Assembly: GCA_020861095.1 (NCBI GenBank)
Contig: JAJBTC010000227.1
Coordinates: 1-33,065, forward strand
DNA: 33,065 bases
DNA from: Bacteroides sp.
GTDB lineage: Bacteria > Bacteroidota > Bacteroidia > Bacteroidales > Bacteroidaceae
Direction: 5' to 3'
Notes under the pieces: generated by a model
Databases searched by the model: none
The model's input: the letters and a program-made list of their open reading frames with translations, nothing else
What the model was told of the DNA's origin: nothing
Shown: positions 16,363 through 25,667 of the stretch, one piece after another
How the letters are laid out: each line of letters begins with the position of its first letter
How positions within the stretch are numbered: position 1 is the first letter of the stretch
Program-made: the position numbers and the translations under genes

Positions 16363-17487
16363 TCACTGTTTTATATCAAAAGCACTGTCCCAGTCTTTCC
16401 AGACCGGTTCAAGACCCAGGCGTTTCAGATCTCTTTCTACTTCGGTGGCTTTTCGTTCATCGCTGACGTGAAATTGTTCCAATGCCTGTGGATAGCTGAA
16501 ATATCCGCCGGGTTCGGTTTTGCTTTCCGCGCTCATGCTGGTAACTCCCAGGGTGGCCATGTGATTGCGCATGCGGGCACTTTCCCGGGTAGAAAAAGAT
16601 ATGTCTACATCCCGGTCGAAGATGCGCATGGCGAAAGTCAACTGTGCCAATTCGCGGTCGTTCATCACTATATTCGGCTGAAATCCGCCATTCTCCGAAG
16701 GGCGCATCCGCGGAAAATTGACACTGTATCGGGTTTTCCAGTAATGTTTCTGCAGGTAGCGCAGGTGGCAGGCCATCAGGGTCACATCTGTGCGCCACTC
16801 TTCCAGGCCGATCAGTACGCCCAGCCCGATTTTATGTACTCCTGCCTGCCCCATGCGATCAAATCCGTTGACGCGCCACTCGAACCGGGATTTCATTCCG
16901 CGCGGATGATAGATGGAATATCGTTCCCGGTTGTAGGTCTCCTGAAAGCAGATCACACCGTTGAGCCCGGTGTCGATAAGTTGTTTGTATTCTTCTGTTT
17001 TCAGCGGCATCACCTCTACCTGTAAGTGTGAGAAATAAGGTTTTGCCAGTCTCAGGGCGCGTTGCAGGTAAGGTACGCCGGCTTTGGCTGGGTTCTCTCC
17101 TGTCACTAACAACAGATTGTCAAAAGGGGCCAGTCTTTTGATGGCTTTGTACTCATTCTCTATTTCCTCTTCAGTCAGGATCGTACGAGGCAGGGGATTG
17201 TGGTGATTGAATCCGCAATAGATACAGGAATTGGTACAGGAATTGGTCAGGTAGAGCGGTATGTACATAGAGATGGTTCTGCCGAACCGTTCGCGGGTAT
17301 ATTGCTGACTCAGTCGGGCCATGGTCTCCAGATAAGGAGCTGCCGCCGGAGAGATCAATGCTTTGAAGTCTTCTATCGTACGGTGTTCCTTGCGCAGAGC
17401 CCGCTGCACGTCCTGTTCTGTTTTTGTATAGATCTCTTCCGTGGTTTGTTGCCAGGAGATCTTTTCGAGTTCGTTAGAAAAAAACAT
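16363..17487 (-). CDS. thiH: 2-iminoacetate synthase (radical SAM)
   Basis: ThiH cleaves tyrosine with a 5'-deoxyadenosyl radical to give dehydroglycine (2-iminoacetate) and p-cresol, feeding thiazole synthesis in anaerobes. The 374-residue protein has the radical SAM cluster motif CTNSCIYCGF (CxxxCxxC) at about residues 83-92, matching the usual position, and family segments such as VEVMPLKTEEY, NFPRMRPSENGG and STRESARMRNHM. Its length fits the family (360-380). Use of ThiH rather than ThiO agrees with an anaerobic lifestyle. It lies 156 nt after the HEAT-like gene and 383 nt before thiF on the minus strand. Confidence 0.95.
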   Translation of the reverse strand: MFFSNELEKISWQQTTEEIYTKTEQDVQRALRKEHRTIEDFKALISPAAAPYLETMARLSQQYTRERFGRTISMYIPLYLTNSCTNSCIYCGFNHHNPLPRTILTEEEIENEYKAIKRLAPFDNLLLVTGENPAKAGVPYLQRALRLAKPYFSHLQVEVMPLKTEEYKQLIDTGLNGVICFQETYNRERYSIYHPRGMKSRFEWRVNGFDRMGQAGVHKIGLGVLIGLEEWRTDVTLMACHLRYLQKHYWKTRYSVNFPRMRPSENGGFQPNIVMNDRELAQLTFAMRIFDRDVDISFSTRESARMRNHMATLGVTSMSAESKTEPGGYFSYPQALEQFHVSDERKATEVERDLKRLGLEPVWKDWDSAFDIKQ

Positions 17488-17643
17488 GAGTTTTATTTAC
17501 GGATTTACTATTTACTATTTTTTCTTTGTTATTCCTATTGTCTGGTAATTCAGGGATATACTCAGCTTTAAAGCGTTTACTCTACCTGAACCTGAGTGAT
17601 CAGATAAAATAACAGAGCGAACAAATCGTACATAGCAAATTAT

Positions 17644-18207
17644 CTATCTGTTTGCTTTGAGTTTCTTTTGTACGAGCAGGCGCGTCTTACGCAGGGTGGC
17701 CACTGTGCCTTTCTGATAGAGACTGGGATCGGCATTTTCCAGATACAGTGCCAGTTCGGGTAATAACTCCGGTTGCTTTAGGCTCAGCCTGTAGGCCATC
17801 TTGATAGAGAGTGCCTGTATAGCCACCGTTTCGTCCGGAGCAAGCATACGTTCGAGGCAGAGATCAAACAGCATCACCGGAAACGGTTCGCTCACAGGTA
17901 GCTGATACAGGAGCGAAAGCACTTCGCGCCGGATGCCCGGTCGTGTGTATCGGCAGGCTTTTCCGGTGAGCTCTTCCCGGTACGGAAGAAGCAATTCCGG
18001 ATTTCGGAGTCCGAGGTGCTTACAGGCCCATGCTGCCCGCCAGTTGATGCGGGGATCCGGATCATCGATCAGTGCGAGCAAGGCTGTAAGGGATTCAGGA
18101 TGTTGAGCTACAAAATCGACCAGAGTGTTGATCCTTTTTTTGGACAACTGACCCAGTTGTTCCCGGAAATTCTCCGTTTGCTCTGTATACATAGGTTTTT
18201 CCTTCAT
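17644..18207 (-). CDS. HEAT-like alpha-helical protein within the thi cluster
   Basis: From the ATG at 18207 this is 187 residues, all predicted helical. Short repeated helix pairs are visible, for example DPDPRINWRAAWACKHLG, RPGIRREVLSLLYQLP and DETVAIQALSIKMAYRLS, as in HEAT or Armadillo-type scaffolds. No catalytic motif, signal peptide or membrane segment is seen. It begins 5 nt after the thiC stop, so it is probably translationally coupled to thiC and made with the thiamine enzymes. An open frame extends upstream to 18555 but is antisense-free overlap with thiC in another frame and has no start context, so it is not used. A second in-frame ATG lies at 18192. I do not recognise a function; a chaperone or scaffold role for the pathway is speculation. 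Confidence 0.78.
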   Translation of the reverse strand: MKEKPMYTEQTENFREQLGQLSKKRINTLVDFVAQHPESLTALLALIDDPDPRINWRAAWACKHLGLRNPELLLPYREELTGKACRYTRPGIRREVLSLLYQLPVSEPFPVMLFDLCLERMLAPDETVAIQALSIKMAYRLSLKQPELLPELALYLENADPSLYQKGTVATLRKTRLLVQKKLKANR

Positions 18208-18212
18208 CCGGA

Positions 18213-20698
<2,486 letters not shown>

Positions 20699-20805
20699 TC
20701 TATATAAATTATAAATATGTTCTTCTCTCTCTAAGCCGCTGTTAAGATGTTGCTCATTTCTTTATGTAGTGATGCAGAAAGAACGAACGCATTTTGGATT
20801 AAATT

Positions 20806-20819
20806 TTGATTACGTCAAC
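20806..20819 (-). repeat. GTCGACG-type module (degenerate)
   Basis: The minus strand reads GTTGACGTAATCAA, preceded by CCAACG as in the module at 207-220. It is two to three bases from the consensus. Confidence 0.55.
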
Positions 20820-20832
20820 CGTTGGTTCGTCT

Positions 20833-20939
20833 GTTTTTTCTCTTTTTAGATGCAAATATCAGATGCAATTATGCGTCTTGTATGTTTGCATCTAAAATGG
20901 TATGCATAGGGATTTACAAATATGTAATTTCAATCGTAC
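20833..20939 (-). repeat. Dispersed ~110-bp repeat, copy 2 (inverted relative to copy 1)
   Basis: The reverse complement aligns with 1-117, sharing GATTGAAATTACA-like, AATCCCTATGC, ATGCAAACATAC and ATATTTGCATCT in order. The two copies are 20 kb apart in opposite orientation and each is flanked by GTCGACG-type modules. It lies inside the thi cluster between thiE and thiG. Confidence 0.8.
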
Positions 20940-21000
20940 ATCGTAAATCGTCCAATCGTAAATCTCTTTATCGCTTCAAAAAAGAAAAAACAACCTGAAT

Positions 21001-21085
21001 CGCAGATCGACGAAGTCAACCAGGCGGTCAGCGAAGCTGAAATAAGCCACAATAAAGAAACGAGCAACATGTAAACAAGCTCTTA
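21001..21085 (+). repeat. Composite repeat: two module copies and a GAGCTTGTTTA half-element
   Basis: ATCGACGAAGTCAA (21006-21019) and the degenerate GTCAGCGAAGCTGA (21027-21040) are joined by CCAGGCG, as in the block at 166-220. TAAACAAGCTCTTA (21072-21085) matches TAAACAGGCTCTTA at 241-254 at 13 of 14 bases. The last three bases are the thiE stop codon on the minus strand. Confidence 0.65.
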
Positions 21086-21718
21086 TTTTCCTTTCCAGCA
21101 GCGGATAAATCGCGCTGTCTCCTCTTCGGGCCGCGTGGCCTGTAATATGGCTCCCGAGATAGCTATACCCTGTATGCCGGTATGCCGCAGGGCGGGCAGA
21201 TCTTCACAAAGGATGCCGCCAATGGCTACTACAGGCAGTGCGATGCCAGACTTCCGCATACGCCTGAGAATATCTGTATAGCCTTCCACACCCAGAACCG
21301 GGCTCAGGTTTTTCTTGGTGGTGGTATAGCGGAACGGACCTATCCCTACATAGTCTGCTCCGTCCAGGTAATGCTGTTGCACGTTTTCAAAGGTGTTGGC
21401 CGTACCCCCGATCAGGTAATCCTTTCCCAGGAGTGCACGTGCCTCCCGGACAGGCATATCCGATAATCCCAGATGTACACCATCCGCCCCGGTCACAGCA
21501 ACCAGTTCTACATGATCGTTCAGGAGCAGTCGGGCCCCATATTTCCGACATTCTTCCCGAAGCAATCTACCTGTTTTTTCTACTTCTTCCGCAGAGGCAT
21601 CTTTCATACGCAACTGTATCCAGCGACACCCTCCCCGCAAGGCAAGTAAAGCGCCGCTGAGCGTGTCGTAGCGTTGGGTCTGGTGCGTGATAAACTGCAG
21701 TTCAAACCTCTTAGCCAC
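21083..21718 (-). CDS. thiE: Thiamine phosphate synthase
   Basis: ThiE joins hydroxymethylpyrimidine diphosphate and thiazole phosphate to form thiamine phosphate. From the GTG at 21718 the protein has 211 residues. The barrel shows ELQFITHQTQ at the N-terminus, WIQLRMKDAS (pyrophosphate-binding), LLLNDHVELV, GVHLGLSDMPVREAR, YVGIGPFRYTTTKK and VVAIGGI, all characteristic. The GTG start overlaps the thiS stop by a few bases and gives the usual N-terminus; an ATG at 21751 would add 11 residues and overlap thiS by about 40 nt. This is the canonical ThiE of the cluster, unlike the more divergent copy at 14607-15215. Confidence 0.93.
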   Translation of the reverse strand: MAKRFELQFITHQTQRYDTLSGALLALRGGCRWIQLRMKDASAEEVEKTGRLLREECRKYGARLLLNDHVELVAVTGADGVHLGLSDMPVREARALLGKDYLIGGTANTFENVQQHYLDGADYVGIGPFRYTTTKKNLSPVLGVEGYTDILRRMRKSGIALPVVAIGGILCEDLPALRHTGIQGIAISGAILQATRPEEETARFIRCWKGK

Positions 21719-21911
21719 CGCAAGCCGCTTTGATAATGATAATACTATCATTGGCTTTCAGATCGTACGAGATCCAGTCTTTGCGTGGGATCAATGAATT
21801 GTTGACTGCCACGGCAATTCCTCGTGTAGGGAGCTCGAGTTGATTACTGAGCTGGGCCAGTGAAGAGCCCAGCGGAATGTCCATTGTTTTGTTGTTGACG
21901 AGTATTTTCAT
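21711..21911 (-). CDS. thiS: Sulfur carrier protein ThiS
   Basis: ThiS is a ubiquitin-like sulfur carrier; its C-terminal Gly is adenylated by ThiF, converted to a thiocarboxylate and used by ThiG. The 66-residue protein ends in Gly-Gly (AACGG) as required, and has the typical beta-grasp pattern (MKILVNNKTMDI, AVAVNNSLIPRKDW, DSIIIIKAACGG). It is the first gene after the TPP riboswitch. The ATG at 21911 is chosen over an upstream extension to 21971, which lacks similarity and runs toward the riboswitch. Confidence 0.95.
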   Translation of the reverse strand: MKILVNNKTMDIPLGSSLAQLSNQLELPTRGIAVAVNNSLIPRKDWISYDLKANDSIIIIKAACGG

Positions 21912-21989
21912 GCAGATATAAAATTGATAAATGTGGTGGTACGCATGTAAATACAAAGAGAGAGCGGGCACATCAGAGAAAAGAATGTC

Positions 21990-22068
21990 CTACAAATCCC
22001 TACGTCAGTATTAACTGAATCAGGTTCTTAGGGTATGATCTCAGCCTGCGGTCAGGCACCCCTTTGTC
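21990..22068 (-). promoter_or_regulatory. TPP riboswitch (THI element)
   Basis: Read on the minus strand, the sequence carries the conserved pieces in order: GGGGTGC, CTGAGA, ATACCC, GAACCTGAT, then GACGTAGGGA. P1 can form between ACAAA (22063-22067) and TTTGT (21992-21996). It lies about 80 nt upstream of thiS and should repress the cluster when thiamine pyrophosphate is bound. I see no strong terminator after it, so control of translation or a weaker attenuator are both possible. The remaining 22088-22342 contains only a likely promoter and AT-rich sequence with no gene. Confidence 0.96.
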
Positions 22069-22079
22069 TTTACGTGGGA

Positions 22080-22087
22080 CAAAGTAA
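22080..22087 (-). promoter_or_regulatory. Possible -7 box of the thi cluster
   Basis: On the minus strand TTACTTTG differs from TAnnTTTG at one position. It would start transcription just ahead of the riboswitch. Support is modest because the -33 box is unclear. Confidence 0.35.
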
Positions 22088-22342
22088 ACAAAAAAATCAG
22101 AGAAACGAAAGCATTTACGATTTACTTATTTATTTCCTTCGTTATCACCCCATTCGCTTCGCCATGCTGGCTTCATTGGGAGGTATGCATATGAAAGTCA
22201 TTTCGGGCTTTCCGGGTGTAACTTACCCTCCATAACTTATGATAAGAGCGATTAAACGTTTGAAACACTATCATTCTTCATAAAGATGACTCATTTATTC
22301 CGGATTCACCTCACACAAACTTCCCTGGTACATCCGTACATC

Positions 22343-24346
22343 TTACGTCTGTTTACTTTCTGTGATCGGATGTGTAAATACAAATCTGGCTCCGCCGTGA
22401 TAGTTTGTATCGATCCGGATCTCTCCTCCGAGTTTGCGGACAATCAACTGGCAGATAGACAGACCGAGTCCTGTACCCTGTACAAACTCATTGAGTTTCT
22501 CGAATCGTTGGAATATCTTTTCCTGGTTCTCTTCCGATATGCCACATCCTGTATCGGTGACGGAAAATTGTACCATTCCTGTCGGTTCATCTATATGAAA
22601 TGCGAGCGTAATGCTCCCCCCTTCCGGGGTAAATTTCAGTGCGTTGTTGAGCAGGTTACTGATTACCTGCTGCAGACGCAGCGGATCGGTATAGAGCATG
22701 TAATATTCGGCATGAGGTTTAAATATAAGTTTCACGTCTGTCTTCTTGTTCTCATCCGTCAGACGTATGATGTTGCGTCCGTGTGCCACGATATCACACC
22801 ATTCATAGCTGAATATATATTTGCCCGATTCGAGCCGGGAAAGGTCGAGAATATCATTGATCAGTTGCATCAGCAAATCCGAATTGGTACGGATGATCTC
22901 CGCGTACTCTTTCTGCTCTTCGGAAGGGTCTTCCATATCATCCACCATCAGACTGGTGAACCCGACAATGGCATTGAGAGGAGTGCGTATCTCGTGGCTC
23001 ATGTTGGAGACAAACGCGCTTTTCATCCGATTGGCCTCTTCGGCCTGTTCTTTGGCACGACGCAACTCTTTTTCCGAACGTTTCAGCTTGTTTTTATCAA
23101 TCCTCAGTTTGCGGGTAACGATCTGGAGATGATTTCTGAGATTTTTGATCTTGAAATAATAATAGAGTGAGATCAGCAATCCCAGGAACAGAAGTCCGAA
23201 CAGCAAGGCCAGAATGATCAGTTCAAGACGATATGCTTCATAGACGGTAATGTGGCGATTGACAATAATGGCGCCCTCCGGCAGATACTCTTCCCGGATG
23301 CCCATTTCTTTCAGCCGGGCGGCATCGAAGCGATACTCACAAGGAGTATGCTGAAAATCAGGATCTTCAGGTATGCTCAGGTCGAGTAGGCGATAGGCCT
23401 TTTCTCCCAGTTTTTTTCCTGTGTCGGTATGCTCCGGAGGTACACAACCACCTATTGCTGTGTGACCGATCTGACTACCGTTCAGGCTGAAGACCGGCAG
23501 CTTGCGGTCTCCCGACATCAGGGCATATTTTCCGTTGCTGCTGTTGATCGTCCCCGAACGCTCCATACTCCACATACCCAGCAATATCACCGTATTGGGG
23601 GGAAGTCCCTCAATAATCTCTGCGGCCTGATCCAGACTGGACTCCCTTCCATCTATAAAAACAGGGGTAAGGTCGGGATATTTCTCCAGTTCTCTTTTCG
23701 CCTGGGTTGTCTGGGACAGACCGTGGTAAGAATGATCTGCCATAAACACCAGGTATTCCGTATCGGGATACAGAGAACGTATCATTTCAATGCTTTGAGG
23801 AATATCGTAATGGAACGTGTGGCAGTCTTTTACATTGTAGGCAGCTGCTTTCTCTACCAGGTCTACATGTGCGGGATCATATGGAAATGAGTCGGTATCC
23901 TCTTCCGGAAGTTCTACTCCATAGCGCGGAGCCATCGTTAAGATCACAGGTATCTGCTTGTAGGCTTCCTCTTTCAGAGAGAGGAACGTACTCCATGCTT
24001 CGCCTCCCATCAACACCACCAGGCGGGCGTGGCTGTGTTGGTCCAGTATGTTGCGCATTTCACCGCGCCAGTTGCAGAAGTCGTCTATACTTCCGGCATT
24101 CATATTCTCGATGACGATGGACGAAGATCCTCCCAGCGATTTATAGGTATCAATGAAATGATTGATATGTTCGTACACATCTCTGGCTCCGGCGTTGTAT
24201 GAGCTTATAAAAAGTATTTCATTCTTTTCTCTTTCGGCAGTCCATAAGATTCCGGAGAAGACAAAAGAGCAGATCAGACAGATACTTACTCTTCTGAGGA
24301 TATTGGCGGTACACATAAAATTCATCATACGAATAGTTTCGTTCAT
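22343..24346 (-). CDS. Membrane sensor histidine kinase with binding-protein-like input domain
   Basis: The 667-residue protein starts with a signal-anchor (about residues 18-36). An extracytoplasmic domain of about 330 residues resembles ABC-transporter substrate-binding or periplasmic binding proteins ([48 protein letters not shown]). One membrane helix follows (about 374-397), then a coiled-coil linker rich in Lys/Glu, a HisKA domain with phosphorylated H451 in [15 protein letters not shown], and a HATPase domain with [21 protein letters not shown] and GTGLGLS. No receiver domain or adjacent response regulator is seen, so it is an orphan in this window. The ligand is unknown. An alternative Met a few residues downstream is possible as start. 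Confidence 0.92.
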   Translation of the reverse strand: MNETIRMMNFMCTANILRRVSICLICSFVFSGILWTAEREKNEILFISSYNAGARDVYEHINHFIDTYKSLGGSSSIVIENMNAGSIDDFCNWRGEMRNILDQHSHARLVVLMGGEAWSTFLSLKEEAYKQIPVILTMAPRYGVELPEEDTDSFPYDPAHVDLVEKAAAYNVKDCHTFHYDIPQSIEMIRSLYPDTEYLVFMADHSYHGLSQTTQAKRELEKYPDLTPVFIDGRESSLDQAAEIIEGLPPNTVILLGMWSMERSGTINSSNGKYALMSGDRKLPVFSLNGSQIGHTAIGGCVPPEHTDTGKKLGEKAYRLLDLSIPEDPDFQHTPCEYRFDAARLKEMGIREEYLPEGAIIVNRHITVYEAYRLELIILALLFGLLFLGLLISLYYYFKIKNLRNHLQIVTRKLRIDKNKLKRSEKELRRAKEQAEEANRMKSAFVSNMSHEIRTPLNAIVGFTSLMVDDMEDPSEEQKEYAEIIRTNSDLLMQLINDILDLSRLESGKYIFSYEWCDIVAHGRNIIRLTDENKKTDVKLIFKPHAEYYMLYTDPLRLQQVISNLLNNALKFTPEGGSITLAFHIDEPTGMVQFSVTDTGCGISEENQEKIFQRFEKLNEFVQGTGLGLSICQLIVRKLGGEIRIDTNYHGGARFVFTHPITESKQT

Positions 24347-24451
24347 TTACGGAAAGCGGTGCCGTGATGTCTCCCCTTGGTGTATTTCTGAACAGATCGG
24401 TAAAGGTAGGTTTTTACTTCTGCGTATCTAAAGGTTAAAATAGGTCGTAAG

Positions 24452-24482
24452 AAAAAGCCACCGCCTGGGCGATGGCTTTTCC
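24452..24482 (-). terminator. Intrinsic terminator of the superoxide dismutase gene
   Basis: On the minus strand GCCATCGCC pairs with GGCGGTGGC (one T-G wobble) around a short loop and continues into five T residues. It starts about 17 nt after the sod stop codon. Confidence 0.75.
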
Positions 24483-24498
24483 GGTTTCCGGTTCCGGA

Positions 24499-25083
24499 TT
24501 ATTGCATTCTGCTTGCTACGATATCCCAGTCTATGATCTTCCACAGCTCTTTGATGTGGTCGGCCCTGCGGTTCTGATAATCCAGATAATACGCATGTTC
24601 CCATACATCGAATCCAAGCAAGGGAGTCATTCCCGAACGTACCGGATTGCTTCTGTTGGCTTCTTTGGTAATGTGCAATTTTCCTCTGTTGTCTATGGAC
24701 AGCCAGCTCCAACCCGATCCGAACAGGGAGGTAGATGCCTCGTTAAACTCTTTCTGGAAATTCTCAAAACTTCCGAAGTCACGCCTGATGGCTTCAGCCA
24801 GCTGTCCGTCGGGTTCACTCTTGATCTGGTTGGGAGTGAACTGGCCAAAGTAAAGTGTGTGATTGAGTACCTGTCCGGCATTGTTGAATATACCGCCGTC
24901 GGGAGCTGTGGCTACAATCTCTTCTACGCTTTTTCCTTCAAATTCTGTTCCCGGTACCATCTTGTTGAGGTTGTCCACATAGGTCTGCAGGTGCTTGCCA
25001 TAGTGGAGTTCGATGGTTTGCTGACTGATCACTGGTTCCAGTGCGTTCGTCGCATAAGGAAGATTAGGCATTTGGTATGTCAT
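24499..25083 (-). CDS. sodB: Iron/manganese superoxide dismutase
   Basis: SOD converts superoxide to oxygen and hydrogen peroxide in the cytoplasm, protecting an otherwise anaerobic cell. From the ATG at 25083 the protein is 194 residues. The metal ligands are visible: His in IELHYGKHLQTY, His in LNHTLYFGQF, and Asp and His in GFDVWEHAYYLDY. The family segments NLPYATNALEPVIS and GSGWSWL are present. Fe, Mn or cambialistic metal use cannot be decided by eye; the gene symbol assumes the Fe type. The start at 25083 gives the usual MTYxMPxLPY N-terminus; further in-frame ATGs at 25089 and 25119 add 2 or 12 unmatched residues. It is divergent from uvrD. Confidence 0.96.
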   Translation of the reverse strand: MTYQMPNLPYATNALEPVISQQTIELHYGKHLQTYVDNLNKMVPGTEFEGKSVEEIVATAPDGGIFNNAGQVLNHTLYFGQFTPNQIKSEPDGQLAEAIRRDFGSFENFQKEFNEASTSLFGSGWSWLSIDNRGKLHITKEANRSNPVRSGMTPLLGFDVWEHAYYLDYQNRRADHIKELWKIIDWDIVASRMQ

Positions 25084-25168
25084 ACTCATGATAATTAAGT
25101 AAGTGAATAATGTACTCATAATGATTTATATTAAAGGCTTATGCACGTAAAGATAATTATTTTTAGTA

Positions 25169-25230
25169 AGAACCTGTTTACATTTTCCGCGGAAAATTTA
25201 TTAGGAATGAACAAAATATAGACAGGATCT
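25169..25230. repeat. AGAACCTGTTTA inverted-repeat element
   Basis: AGAACCTGTTTACATTTT (25169-25186) is matched in reverse complement by 25213-25230 at about 15 of 18 positions. An internal palindrome ATTTTCCGCGGAAAAT follows the left arm. It resembles the element at 402-470 in ends and size. Confidence 0.6.
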
Positions 25231-25654
25231 CACAATTTCACTATATACATACCCTTTTTAATTTATGATTTTACATCTATAAGGTGAACACATGCTTCCG
25301 GCAAAAGTTCATGTACAGAGAGAAAAGCAAGTCGGTTGAATGCATCTGAAGGTGGACAGACTGTAAAATATCATTTGTTTATAGAATACTCGCTGAAAGT
25401 ATCTGGCAGAAGGGTAAACCCTCCGGTTGATAGGCTATTGAAGAAAGTTTTGTAGACAGATAAAGAGAAACGCCGTGCCAAGAATGTTAACCTGATGGCA
25501 ACATACGATACAGAAAGAGAGGTTAACACTTTTAAGGTAAATAAAGTCTTTATTTCACTGTGTAAACCCCTTCACCTCTTCTTTCTCAGAGACCACGATA
25601 CACTCATTTTTCTCTAAAACGGAAAGGGAGTATCGCTATTTCGGGGAATGTTAT

Positions 25655-25662
25655 TAATTTTG
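25655..25662 (+). promoter_or_regulatory. -7 box immediately before the uvrD-like start codon
   Basis: TAATTTTG fits TAnnTTTG and ends only 5 nt before the ATG at 25668. Transcription would start at or just next to the start codon, implying a leaderless or nearly leaderless mRNA. Confidence 0.5.
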
Positions 25663-25667
25663 CTGCC

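Larger units (their letters stand above)
20699..21082. other. Repeat-filled gap within the thiamine cluster (thiE to thiG)
   Basis: No gene is seen. The gap holds a GTCGACG-type module (20806-20819), the second copy of the 110-bp repeat (20833-20939), ACGATTTACGATT-like AT-rich sequence (about 20935-20970) and a module block (21001-21041). It ends in a half-element that overlaps the thiE stop codon. Confidence 0.7.
25084..25667. other. Divergent intergenic region between sod and uvrD-like genes
   Basis: The 584 bases hold an inverted-repeat element (25169-25230) and, at the right end, the uvrD promoter box. A weak sod -7 box may be TATCTTTA on the minus strand (25148-25155). Otherwise I see no gene or RNA. 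Confidence 0.55.

Noticed and set aside
16252..17025. A 257-codon plus-strand frame opposite thiH
   Set aside because: thiH on the minus strand has an intact radical SAM motif; the other frame starts in a repeat arm and has no domain.
22286..23170. A 294-codon plus-strand frame opposite the sensor kinase
   Set aside because: The kinase frame shows all HisKA and HATPase motifs; the opposite frame is a shadow.
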